Source of the DNA: Reticulascus tulasneorum
Taxonomy: Eukaryota; Ascomycota; Sordariomycetes; Glomerellales; Reticulascaceae
DNA length: 64,000 bases
Direction: 5' to 3'
Assembly: GCA_001557505.1 (NCBI GenBank)
Contig: LSAX01000005.1
Coordinates: 3,534,001 to 3,598,000, forward strand
In this document: positions 46,366-58,202 of the stretch, one piece after another
Layout of the letters: each line of letters starts with the position of its first letter
Numbering within the stretch: the stretch's first letter is position 1
Notes under the pieces: model-generated
Databases searched by the model: none
What the model was told of the DNA's origin: nothing
Seen by the model: only the letters and a program-made list of their open reading frames with translations
Program-made: the position numbers and the translations under genes

Positions 46366-48435
46366 ATGGCCCGAACAAAACAAACAGCCCGCGCGCATAA
46401 CACCGCGAATGACGCCGTGGTGGATGAGGAGGACCAGATGGAAATCAATGGACAGGTCACAGAGGAGGAAAAGCTCCGCCGTGAGGCCCTGGAACAGGCC
46501 CCCATGCAGCCCGAGCTCAAGCACCTCGAGAAACGCTGGACCAAAAAGGGTCGCGGCTATATCACCGAGCCCAAGGAGGACGAGGATGTCCTCGAGGAAA
46601 AGACGAACTGGTATGAGAAGTTTGCCCTCTGCGTAAGTTTCCAACGCCACATGTGACACTGGTCCCGGCCTAACAATCCCCAGATCACCCGCCAGTATGA
46701 CAGCCAAAACCAGTACGTCTGCAGGACCTCCCTGCAGATCAACTCGCCTTTCCTCAAGGACATTCTGAAGGAGGTTATCGGCGCCGTCTACCCCGGACAG
46801 TCTTACATGACCTCCGACATCTCAGTCGACTTCCCGGCTCGGAGCCTGTACCACTACCGCCACGAGCTTCGAGATGTCCTACCCACCCTGGAAGCGGACT
46901 CGGAGGCCGCGGCGCATCTTCCCCTCCTGCTCAGTTTCATCGAGGAACAATTCCAAGACGCCATCAAGGGCGGAGAGAACCTCCTTGAGCAGGGTCTTGT
47001 AAGCTACGAGCACCTGTGGACCATCTTCCGCCCGGGAAGCCTGGTGTACGCGACTCGCCTCGGACAACGGCGCGCCTACAATCTCACCCAGTATCAATAC
47101 GTTTGCGGCGAAAACCCTGGCTTGCAGCTTTCAGTGGAATACGTTGACTTCGACGGTGACGAGTTCGGCAAACGCCACGAGTACCTCCTCGTACCCCAGT
47201 TCGCAGGCGCCATCCAGATCGCCGACCTTAACGCCCTCCCTTTACACCTCCACCCCGATGCCGAGCGCATCACCGCCTTCCTCATCGAGCGTGGCCGTCG
47301 ATGGGAGTCACTCGCTGGCCAAAACTTTCGCGAGTACACGGGTGTAGCTGTGGCTCCGCGTGGCGGCCGGTACAACATTGACGGCCGTGTCATGGTCGAC
47401 GCGCGAACATTCCACCGGATTAAGGCCGACTACGCGTTCGATGTCACCGCATTCCCCAAGTCGGCTGGCGAGAAGCGCAAGCAGGCAATGGATAGCAGCG
47501 AGACAGACCTCGTGCCGAAGCAGTCGGGTGAATTTCCACCCCTAACCGACGAACAAGCGCTGCTCGCAAGCCCCATGGTCCGCGGGTTCAGTTTCACCGA
47601 GAAGAAGTTCATGGACTTCTTCGTGGACCGCCTGCGCGCAATAGAATGGAATACAAAGTGCTTCGAGCAGCTCGTGCTACCCGAATCGCAGAAGGAGCTG
47701 GTCCAGGCACTCGTGGCGGAGCACACAGCCCGTGCCACCGACCCCAACGCCGGAGGGTTTGACGACATTGTCAAGGGCAAGGGGCTGGGTCTCATCCTAG
47801 TGCTGCATGGACCGCCCGGCGTTGGCAAGACGCTGACGGCCGAGTGCGTGGCCGAGTTCTCCCGCCGGCCGCTTTATATTGTGTCCTCGGGCGACCTAGG
47901 CACGTCGTCCACTGTGCTCGACGAGCGGCTCAGCCAGACTCTTGATCTTGCCAGCACCTGGAAGGCAGTCCTTCTGATTGACGAGGCTGATGTCTTCCTC
48001 GAGCGCCGCTCATTGCACGATATGGAACGCAATAGTCTCGTATCCATATTCCTGCGCACTCTCGAGTACTACAGTGGCATCCTTTTCATGACGACTAACC
48101 GCGTCCGCACATTCGACGACGCATTCAAGAGCCGAATCCATGTGCCGCTCAAGTACGTCGACCTGCCACGAGAGAGCCGGCTCAAGGTCTGGAAGAACTT
48201 CCTCGGTCACATCGAAGGCGGCGTCGATATTGACGAAGCGGGCTACAAGGCCCTCAGCGAGGGCCGGCTCAACGGGCGACAGATCAAGAATGTGGTTCGC
48301 ACGGCTAAGAGTCTCGCCGCACACAAGAAGCGGCGGCTGGACTGCAACCAGCTCCAGCAGGTCATGGACATCCAGATGGCCTTTGAAGAGGATCTCGACC
48401 AAGTGGACGCGGAGATCGACATGGTCCAACGCTGA
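46366..48435 (+). CDS. AAA+ ATPase with histone-H3-like N-terminus
   Basis: Two exons, join(46366..46632,46684..48435), 672 residues. The AAA module is complete: Walker A GPPGVGKT (about residue 465), Walker B LLIDEADVF (about 520), and the second region of homology TTNRVRTFDDAFKSRIHV. It is preceded by a domain resembling the DUF7025 region of fungal AAA proteins (about residues 180-300, with GSLVYATRLGQRRAYNLTQYQYV). This family is widespread in filamentous fungi and functionally uncharacterised. The start is in a strong context (CAACAATGGC) with a TATA box 73 bp upstream. After Met, the first eight residues are A-R-T-K-Q-T-A-R, identical to histone H3 residues 1-8, then diverge (A-H-N-T) into an acidic stretch. 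Met-Ala starts are normally trimmed, which would expose the H3-like end. The PKS follows on the same strand after 858 bp. Substrate and location are unknown. Confidence 0.92.
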
Positions 48436-49293
48436 GGCGGAAATGCATGCCGTCGGGCTACATAACTAGCATTATTATTTCATAGAAACAACGCGCAAAG
48501 GCTTGTTATTGTGTTCATGCCTCGTTGCACTATATTCGTGTGCCTGAGACCGGTCCCTCATGTCCAATTGTCCATTTTAAAGTCGACATTGGTCTTCTTC
48601 AACTTTGCCATATTTCCATATCACGCCAATCAAATCCCGGTGCTCTTACAAATCATGCGCCAAGAGCTATGTACTAAAATCAAACTGCTGACGAGAGACG
48701 CCCTAATCTGGGGTCCAAGCTTTTTGCAAGATGTAAGCAATGGAAGCCCATGTCTATCGTTGTCGGCCTTATCAGCGCTATCCCACTCCTGTCCTAATAT
48801 TGAGACAATTAGAAGATCCTTCAAAGACTTCACTTGCGTAGCGGGCAGTTGCGTCTGAGTCAGATTTTGAGCGGGCCGCTTGTCTGAAGAAACCACTCAC
48901 GGCATCTGCAAGCTGGTGGCCAAGATCAGCGAGCTTCAACATTGCCCAAATACGCGTGTAAGCAAGTTGTATACAGATATAAAGTCCCTTTCAGCCCTGT
49001 CGCTTTCTGTGCCTGAGTGGCACGTAAAACTAAATGCTGACCACCCCCACAGAATAAGCCCAAGTAGCGTTGCAACGGCCAAAATGTCTCAGGGTAACAA
49101 GCGGTTACGATATCCCCCTGTTCGATTGGACTCGGAATCTCCCAACGCTCTCGGCATCTTGGTACGTGCGTCTTTGTACGTACGAGTTTAGAAACTCATT
49201 TGTAGCCTGTCTTCCTGTATCTGTATATAGCTTTGGTCGTGTCGTCCATCGATCTCCTTCATACAAGGCATCTAGTATTGTACAGCACATCCG
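48436..49293. other. Spacer and 5' region of the PKS
   Basis: About 860 bp between two plus-strand genes. A small frame with an ATG at 49084 followed by a donor-like GTACGT at 49162 could be an upstream ORF or an alternative first exon of the PKS. No other gene seen. Confidence 0.45.
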
Positions 49294-52200
49294 ATGGCGC
49301 CATATCTCGATCCGTCCCGCGCACCTTCATTAGTGGGCACTGTAAGTTCCATAACGGTGCTCTCTCGAGCCTCAAAAAGCTAAAATCTTTATCTAGACGG
49401 GAACCACTTCACCAACGGCCTGGGCCAACGATGACCTCTCCGGGCTGGCAGAGCCGATTGCTGTCTGCGGCATCGCCCTTCGGCTCCCTGGTGGCATTTC
49501 GAACCCTGAAGATTTGTGGGAATTTTTGATCAACAAACGCGATGCACGGAGCCTCATCCCGGAGACGAGGTTCAAGGCCTCGAGTTATTACTCCAAGGCT
49601 GGCAAGCCGGGCCATATCCAGTCCGAGCATGGCTACTTCCTGGACGAATCGGTGGATCTCGGTGCTATCGACACAACCTTCTTCACCATGCCAAAATCCG
49701 AGGTGGAGCGGGCCGATCCTCAGCAGCGGTTGTTGCTAGAACTGACGCGCGAGTGCCTCGAGAGCGCAGGCGAGACCGACTATCGCGGCAAGCCCATAGG
49801 AACATATGTCGGTTCCTTTGGCGAGGACTGGCTGGAGACATTTGCCAAAGACCAGCACGTCTTTGGCTTGTATAAGATCACAGGCTACGGCGACTTCGTG
49901 CTCTCCAACCGACTCTCCTACGAATACGATCTCAAAGGACCAAGCATGACCATCCGAACGGGCTGCTCGTCAGCGCTCATCGGCCTCCACGAAGCGTGTT
50001 TGGCAATACGCGCTGGTGAATGCAGTGGCGCTCTCGTAGCTGGTTGCAACCTCATAATGGCGCCGGGCCTTTACATTAATATGTCAGAGCAGGGAGTTTT
50101 GTCGCCATCGGGATCCTCCCGCACATTTGACGCAGACGCTGATGGATATGCACGAGGCGAGGCGATCAATGTACTCTACATCAAAAAGCTCTCTGATGCT
50201 ATACGTGATGGGAACCCGATCCGCGCGGTCATCCGTGCGACGTCCAGCAATGCAGACGGCAAGACGACCGGCATTAGCGTGCCAAGCTCCGAGAGTCATG
50301 AAGCCATGATTCGCAGGGCCTACAAAGTTGCTGGCATCACGGACTACTCTGGCACCGGCTTCGTCGAGTGCCACGGCACGGGCACTCGCACGGGCGACCC
50401 GATCGAGGCGACGGCTATCGCCAATGTGTTTGGTGACAAGGGCGTCTACATTACGTCGGTGAAACCAAACGTGGGTCATTCGGAGGGTGCTTCGGGCATC
50501 ACCTCGCTCATCAAATCGATCCTCGCGCTTGAGCACCAGATCATTCCGCCGAACATCAAGTTCGACAAGCCCAACCCCAAGATTCCGTTCGCGGAACGCA
50601 AACTAACGGTGCCTATCGACTCGGTCCCATGGCCGGAAGACCGCTGCGAGAGAGTATCTGTCAATTCGTTTGGTATCGGTGGCGCCAATGTCCACGTCGT
50701 CATCGACTCGGCGAGGAGCTTCTTAAACACATCGTCCACAGAAGCCGCGGCAACTGGACCGCATCTTTTGATCTATTCCGCTAATACGGCCGATTCTCTT
50801 CGACGGCAGGTGGTAAACCACCAGAAATATATCGAGGACCACCCGCTGTCTTTAGCTGACGCGGCGTACACTTTGAGCGTTAGGAGGCAGCACCTCTTGC
50901 ACCGCGCGTTTTCGATCGTTGGGGACGACGTAGAAGCCAACACGTCAGCTTTTACGAAGACGCCATCCTCAGCCCCTGAGGTCGTCATGATATTCACTGG
51001 CCAAGGAGCCCAGTGGCCGCAGATGGGTGCCGAGCTTTTGCAATCGAACACCACTTTTTCGGCATCCATTCGGCGAATGGATAAGGTACTTGGCACCTTG
51101 CCCGACAGGCCAAGCTGGTCGATCGCCGACGAGCTCGCAAAGGCGGCACCACTGAGCAACCTGCACAGTGCCGCAATCTCCCAGCCACTTTGCACTGCTA
51201 TCCAGGTGGCGCTTGTCGACACGCTAGCAGCGCTTGGAATCCGACCTTATGCTGTGGCTGGCCATTCGTCGGGTGAGATGGCTGCGGCGTACGCCGCGGG
51301 AAAGCTTACAGCAACAGAAGCTATCATCGCAGCGTACTACCGGGGTATCGTTTCAGGCGAGGTGGTAAGGCAGGGAGGTATGGCAGCTGTTGGATTGGGG
51401 CGAGAGGCTACGTCGGTATACCTAGTTCCCGGCGTCGTCGTGGCCTGCGAAAACTCGCCGTCCAGTGTCACTATATCCGGCGATCAGAATCGCGTCGACG
51501 AGGTCCTAAGTGCAATCAAAGCTGCCCACCCTACTGTGCTGGCACGGGCGCTCAAAGTTGACAAGGCCTACCACTCCCATCACATGAAAGAAGTTGGATC
51601 CCGGTACCATGCTCTGGCCTCAAGCCATGTCCACGGTACCGGCGAAGGGTCCGGGCCCCTCTTCTTCTCCACCGTCACAGGCGAACAACTAGGTCCGTCC
51701 GACCGGACAGGTGCCGCCTATTGGCAAGCCAATCTCGAGTCGCCCGTCTTGTTTGGCACCGCCATCACTAACCTGCTCGCCCACCACCGGGCCGGATCGT
51801 CTGCGAATCTGCTCTTCCTTGAAGTCGGGCCACATTCTGCGTTAGCTGGACCGCTGCGTCAAACGCTAGCTGTTTCTTCGACGACGAGTCCATATGCCTC
51901 GTGTTTAATACGCTCCAAAGACGCAAGGGAGTCCTTACTTTCTGCTCTCGGCACCCTCTGGCTGCACGACATCCCCGTTGACTTCAATGCACTGACAAAC
52001 CCGCACGCAACAGCCAGTGTGCTCACCGACCTGCCGACATACCCCTGGCATCACGATCACAGCTATACATTTGACGTCCGACTCGCTCGAGAATGGCGTT
52101 TCCGCCGTTTCCCTAAGCACGAGCTTCTCGGAGTTCGAGTGGCCGAAAGCACAGACTCTGAGCCGTCGTGGCGCAACGTTCTCGTTCTCGACCACGTCCC

Positions 52201-55200
52201 CTGGCTACGGGACCATAACATCAAAGGCGACGTCATCTTCCCTTGCGCCGGGTATCTTGGCATGGTCGGCGAGGCAGTCCGACAGCTCTGTGTCATCGGT
52301 CAAGACGAGTATGGCGGGTACGCTGTGAGGGATGTTGTCATCGGCACGGCCATGGTGCTGAGCGAAGGCAAGAACACCGAGGTAATCACGAGCGTGAAAC
52401 GGTCAAAGTTGACAGATAGCCTGGACAGCAGCTGGTGGGAGTTTGTGGTGAGCTCGCACAACGGGACAGCTTGGACAAAGCATGCGACAGGGCAGGTCTG
52501 TGCAAAAGCCATGGGTATGGGAGATAGCAGATCCTACCCGACACTACCGAGAAAAGTCGACGCACCAAAATGGTATCAAGCCCTCCGTACCGTCGGGGCT
52601 AACTATGGGCCATACTTTCAAGGTCTGCAGGAGGTCTCCTGCTCGGCCAACGAGCCCCGCGCGATGGGAGTCGCCGTGCCTACAATCAGTGATGAGGAGG
52701 AGCTTTATGCGATCCACCCCACAATGATTGATTTCTTCTTACAACTGTTCAGTGTGACGAATCACCAGGGCCTCGGTCATAAAGCGGACGTGATGCACGT
52801 GCCAACTTTTATTGCTCGCTTGGATATCGGCGTATGCGACGGAGCCCTATCGATGATGGTTGAGTCGACGCGAACGCCGCTAGGCGTCATTTCTGGTGGA
52901 GGCGAGGGTGTTGGAACCGATGGCCATGTCGTTCTCCGCCTCAGCGGAGTTCGGCTCAGTCCCCTTGAGAGGGATGTTGTTTTAGATTCGCACGCCGGCG
53001 CGAGGATCTACTGGCAACCTGATGTTGACTTTCTTACAATGGCATCCCTTGTCAAGCCGCACGATCAGCAGCAAAAGCACCTGCAATCATGCCACAATCT
53101 CAATCTCCTCTGCATCAAGGAGGCACTCCACCGCCTGCAGGGTGTGCAGACCGCTATCCCGCATCTCGAGCGGTTCCGGTCATGGATGGCAAAACAGCCG
53201 GCACCTGAGACCGACGCGACTATACTCTCGCTGGTTCGAGATTTATCGGGCACGTCAGCAGAGCCGCTGGTGGTCGGTGTCAATAAGGTGCTTGAGCACA
53301 TCGTACCCATTTTTCGTGGCGACATCGAGCCTCTCGAGGTCTTGATGCCGGACAACATTCTTGCCAACCTCTATGATTTCCTCAATCTGTCAGACCGAAC
53401 TGCCTACTTCCAGGCTCTCGGCCACAGCAAGCCGAACCTCCGCATTCTCGAAATTGGCGCCGGTACAGGTGGCACTACTAACAAGGTCCTCAGTAGTCTC
53501 GTTTCACCCAATGGACAACCGTTATACTCGAAATATACGTACACGGACGTATCAGCTGGTTTCTTTGCAGCCGCCCAGGAGCGATTCAAAGATTATCCCA
53601 ATTTGACCTTCCAGGCGCTCGACATTGGTCGGGACCCGCTGGAGCAAGGGTTCGAGGCGGAGTCATACGATCTCGTGCTTGGGGCGAACGTGCTTCACGC
53701 GACGCCTAGCCTGACTGAGACATTGCGCAATGTGCGACGACTACTGCATGCCGAGGGTCGACTGTACATGGAGGAGTTATGCTGCGATGTCAAGCCGATC
53801 AACTTCATTATGGGTGTGCTTCCGGGCTGGTGGCTGGGAGCGGAGGATGGTAGGCCTGAGGAGCCGTATGTGTCCCCAGGTGTTTGGAAGCGGCACCTTC
53901 ACGAAGCGGGATTTGCGGGTATCGACGACTTTGCGCTCGATTGTGCCCGTCCAAATCATCTCATGGCGTTCATCACGGCCAAGCCTGCTAGAGTTGCAAG
54001 ACACAAAACCGCGACTTTGCTCCACGATCTAGACTCCCTAGATATCGCTACCTCTTTGGGATCTCACCTAGTCTCATCAGGCTTCGAAGTTGTCTTGCAC
54101 AACTTGGACACGTCTTTGCCGCCAACAGACAAGGATATCATATCCGTGTTAGACGTGAAAAGGCCATTCTTTGATGGCATTGGCCCAGTAGCGTTTGAAA
54201 GATTCCGTGCCCTGATGGAGGTGATATCAGGGTCCGACGCTGGCATTTTGTGGCTTACTCGCTCTTCTCAGCTCCAGTGTCCGGATCCACGTTGGTCCCA
54301 GGTCGTTGGTGCGGCACGTACCATCCGCGGCGAACTCAGTATCGACCTTGCCACATGTGAACTTGATACTCTTGGCAGCACAGCATACGAAGCGGCCGCA
54401 CGAGTTTTCGAAAAATTCCACATGCGACATGGTGGGGACACGATGCTGCCTGACTACGAGTATGCAGTTGAGAATGGTGTTGTGCATGTGCCCAGGCTAT
54501 TTCCAGTCGTGGTCGACGATGAGCTGGCGGCAGCCGTGCAAGAACACCGACCAGGACCGAACAACTTGACAATTGAAAAGTATGGGCGACTAAATACACT
54601 AAAGTGGACGTCGCGGCCAGTGCGGGAGCTGGTTGATGACGAGGTCATTGTCGAAGCCAAGGCCGTTGGCCTCAACTTCAAGGATGTTCTCATTGCAATG
54701 GGCATCGTCGCATCTACCACGAGCAACTTCGGGCTGGAAGCTGGCGGCGTCGTTACCCAAATTGGCCCTGCCGTTAAGGATCTCGCCGTCGGTGACCGCG
54801 TGTTCGTTCTCGGGGGCGGCTGCTTCTCCACGGGCTTGATCATTTCGGCCAAGCTCTGCGTCAAGATTCCTGACAAATTGGGCTTCGAAGATGCAGCCAC
54901 GATGCCCTGTGTCTTCTCCACTGTCATATATGGCCTCCTAGACGTCGGACGGCTCCGCGCAACTGATACAGTGCTTATCCATTCTGCATGTGGCGGTGTT
55001 GGGTTGGCAGCGATACAGATTTGCGGGATGATTGGCGCCGAGATCTACTGCAGCGTGGGGAGCGAGGAGAAGGTGCTTTACCTCGAGTCATGGGGCATTC
55101 CGCGCGACCACATCTTCAATTCGCGTGACGCTTCTTTCTTGCCAGCCGTGAAGGAGGCGACAGGCGGGCGTGGCGTGGACATTGTACTGAACTCGCTCTC

Positions 55201-56842
55201 GGGTGAGCTGCTTCATGCGTCATGGGAATGTGTGGCTGAGTTTGGCAAGATGATTGAAATCGGGAAGCGTGACCTCATCGGTCACGGTAAGTTGGCGCTC
55301 GACGTCTTTGAGCTGAACAGGAGCTATCATGGCGTTGATCTTGGACATCTCATTGATCTGAAACCAGAGGAGGGCAATCGGTACGTAGGCGTTCGTTGAC
55401 GAAGGAGTGAAGCTGACCTTGATAGATTGCTAAACAACATTATCCAATACTACGAGGAAGGTCACATCCAACCCCTGCCGATGAAAGCATTCCGCGCTGG
55501 ATCCGTGGAGGATTCTTTCCGGTACATGCAAAAGGGCCAGCACATCGGAAAAATTGTCGTGTCGATGGAGGAGACGCCAGTTACAGCACAACCAGCCAAG
55601 GGCGTTAGTTTCAAGAGCGGCGTATCGTATCTCTTAGTTGGCGGCCTAGGCGGCTTGGGCCGAGTCGTCTCTAACTGGATGGTCGAGCACGGCGCACGTC
55701 ACCTCATTTTCTTATCTCGCCGTGCCGGCGAGGGCGAGAGCGACCAACAATTCTTCGCGGAGCTGCGAAGCCAGGGATGTGAAGTGACAGCAGTCAAGGG
55801 CAGTGTCACTGTGGCGGCCGATGTCGAGAGGGCGTTGGCAGTGGCACCAGTCCCGGTGCGTGGTGTTTTGAACGTCTCGATGATTCTCCGAGACCAAAGT
55901 TTTGCCAAAATGACGCATGAGGAGTGGAGGGCCGCTGTGGACCCCAAGGTCCTGGGGACATGGAACCTGCACGCGGCGTGTCTGGCGAAGGGCATCCCGC
56001 TCGACTTCTTCCTGCTCTTTAGCTCCATTTCGGGCATCGTCGGTCAGCGTGGCCAGGCCAACTATGCCGCTGCCAACGCCTTCCTCGATTCGTTTGTGCA
56101 GTATCGCCATGGTCTCAATCTCGAGGCCGCAGCTGTGGATATCGGGATGATGCTTGACCACGGCTACGTTGCCGAGAACGAGATGCTGCGAGAACGACTC
56201 ACATCGCAGGGCCTCTATGGTATCAGAATACCAGAGCTTCTCGACGCCCTCACAGCCGTAATTGCAGCGCCGCTACAAGGCAGAGCCAGTTCAGGGGCTT
56301 TCGTGGAGCAGTCTCAGCTCATCATCGGGCACCGAAGCATCACTTCGTTGTCGGACCCCTCGAACCGTGTCATCTGGAAGGGTGACCGGCGCATGGCCGT
56401 CTACTTGAACAACGAGGCCGCAAGTGAAGCATCCACTAGCAAGGCCGGGTCGAGTGGCGCGCTCCTTTCCTTCGTGGCAACCGCCATGGGCGACCCGTCG
56501 ATCCTTCGATCGCCCGACACGGCGGCCTTTGTCGCCAGAGAGATCGCGGTGCAGCTATACGACCTCCTCTTGAGGCCGGTCGAGGAGGGAGATGAAATTG
56601 ACGTGTCACGCTCTCTGCAAGACATTGGCCTTGACAGCCTCGTCGCCATAGAGATGCGCAACTGGTGGAAGAGCACGTTCGGGTTCGACATTAGCGTCCT
56701 GGAGATGCTAGGCATGGGGAGCGTGCTAGCGCTGGGCGAGCGGGCCGTGGAGGGCTTGGAACGGAGATTCGCCGACGTCGAGGGGGAAGACGGTCCGAAG
56801 AAATTCTCGGTCGAGCAGATCATGGCGACAAAAATGCCTTGA
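49294..56842 (+). CDS. Highly reducing polyketide synthase (KS-AT-DH-MT-ER-KR-ACP)
   Basis: Three exons, join(49294..49341,49397..55380,55426..56842), 2482 residues. Domains in order: KS, active Cys206 in RTGCSSA, with CHGTGTRTGDPIEA and KPNVGHSEG; AT, GHSSGEMAAA with Ser about 640; DH, DHNIKGDVIFP (H-x3-G-x4-P, His about 954) with IHPTMIDFF Asp; C-methyltransferase, LEIGAGTGG (about 1366); ER, GLNFKDV (about 1773) and CGGVGLAAIQ (about 1880); KR, LLVGGLGGLGR (about 2080) with SSISG...NYAAAN; ACP, IGLDSLVAIE (Ser about 2414). Every visible catalytic motif is intact, so it should build a fully or variably reduced, possibly methylated chain. There is no thioesterase or other release domain, so a partner in trans is expected. 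The short first exon (ATG 49294) is chosen because its GTAAGT donor and TCTAG acceptor join in phase to the KS leader. Confidence 0.95.
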
Positions 56843-57269
56843 CGTCTTCCAGCAAACAATCGCTATATTTTCTCTGGGCTCTCAGATATGTCTTGCCAAG
56901 AATCGTGGCTGCTCAATAAAACTAAAATACTTTCAGCAGCCCCCAATCTGACTCTCGACCTAGTTTTATCTGCGCTTGCAAGAATGGGGATAATCACTTA
57001 TTCCCCCCGTATCAGAGAAAGATACCATGGTGAAACAGAATCTACACGTTGGACCGCTTATCCCTCGTGTGTTAAAGAGGATCGTACACAGTCGCCATGC
57101 ACATGAACTGATGCTATGTACTATCGGTAAAGCTTGATCATGTTATGTCGACTACCATAATCCCATCGAGAATTCATTCTTTGCTTGTCTTCCTATTATG
57201 TAACCTTAGCTCGGTAACCACTCAGATCTTAGAGCCATTATCGGGCCAAGTTTCTGATACATTTCTCGG
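56843..57269. other. Convergent spacer
   Basis: About 430 bp between the PKS and protease stops. No gene seen. An AATAAAA-type polyadenylation word lies at about 56916. Confidence 0.5.
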
Positions 57270-58202
57270 CTATGGATACAACTTGAGTGCCGCCGCGTAT
57301 CCCGCTACAAGAGAAGGACCCCCCGCAGCGGCCGTTATTTCGCTGTTACTTCCAACGATTATGCCGTACAAAAATCGAGATCCGTTTTCGTTGATCCAGA
57401 GCGGCCCTCCGGACTGCCCGCCCTCACAGTCGGCGTCTATTATGACTGGAGACCCTCTATCGCAATAGCTAGCTGCCGACGCCGTAATGGCTTCCTGGCG
57501 ATAAGGTCTCCTGCCGCCTTTATCTCCCGGATATCCATAATGGAAGAACATGGCTCGGTTCAGCTGCGTGTCGGGGTTGACTACCTTCAGACCGAGGCTA
57601 CCAAGCCGAGTGGACTCACCCAGCCGGTCGTTGATAACGAATATGGCCCAGTCGTACGCATTAGCACACCATCCCGTCTGCCCGTAATCCGGCCGGTAAA
57701 TATGGATCACATCGGAGTAGCCCAGGACCTCTCCGTTATCATAAGCCGGCTGAAAGCGAATACTGATTCCATCCCCGGGGATACAGTGGCGCGCTGTGGC
57801 AACATGCCGAGGGCCGATGAGAGCGCCGCTGCAGACGAAGCCATTACTCGTCTCAATTCTACCCATAGCTCGGTAGGGGAAGTCTCGGTTGGTCCACAGG
57901 ACGCGGTTGTCCACCCCACCAATGATTCCGCGTTTGGATAACTCGGGTGGTCCTATGATGGATGGAGGAAACTCGGTTACATTACTGTTAAGCAATGCGG
58001 AAATATCGAGAGTCTCAATTGTAGGGATTGGTCTCGCTACTTTTGACTTTGCGTTGGCGGAGAGGACACTGGGGTCGAACCCTATGGGCTGCGTCAAAGT
58101 ACTTGGATCATGTCTTTTGACTTCTTCAGCGGCTGGGGCGGCCAAGACGGCAGCGCAGAAAGAGAGGATTGCGGTAGCCGCGAACGTATTAAGGTGAACC
58201 AT
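57270..58202 (-). CDS. Secreted trypsin-like serine protease (S1 family)
   Basis: Intronless, 310 residues. Signal peptide (first about 21 residues, ending AA-AP). A propeptide ends at the dibasic K90-R91 (SKR-GIIGG), a Kex2-type site; new N-terminus GIIGG resembles trypsin activation. Catalytic triad: His139 (TARHC), Asp184 (AYDWA), Ser264 (GGQSGGPLW). The spacing and the VCSGALIG and FHYGYPG blocks resemble the glutamyl-endopeptidase/V8-like branch of S1. Extracellular. Convergent with the PKS; no functional link is evident. Confidence 0.9.
   Translation of the reverse strand: MVHLNTFAATAILSFCAAVLAAPAAEEVKRHDPSTLTQPIGFDPSVLSANAKSKVARPIPTIETLDISALLNSNVTEFPPSIIGPPELSKRGIIGGVDNRVLWTNRDFPYRAMGRIETSNGFVCSGALIGPRHVATARHCIPGDGISIRFQPAYDNGEVLGYSDVIHIYRPDYGQTGWCANAYDWAIFVINDRLGESTRLGSLGLKVVNPDTQLNRAMFFHYGYPGDKGGRRPYRQEAITASAASYCDRGSPVIIDADCEGGQSGGPLWINENGSRFLYGIIVGSNSEITAAAGGPSLVAGYAAALKLYP

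Noticed and set aside
49084..49161. Alternative first PKS exon starting at 49084
   Set aside because: Joining it to the KS needs an intron of about 235 bp and skips the exon at 49294-49341, whose GTAAGT donor and in-phase junction are better. It could still be an upstream ORF.
30220..56842. Lovastatin/compactin-type statin cluster
   Set aside because: Only the reductase and one HR-PKS are shared; the transesterase, second PKS, trans-ER and cluster P450s are absent from the window.
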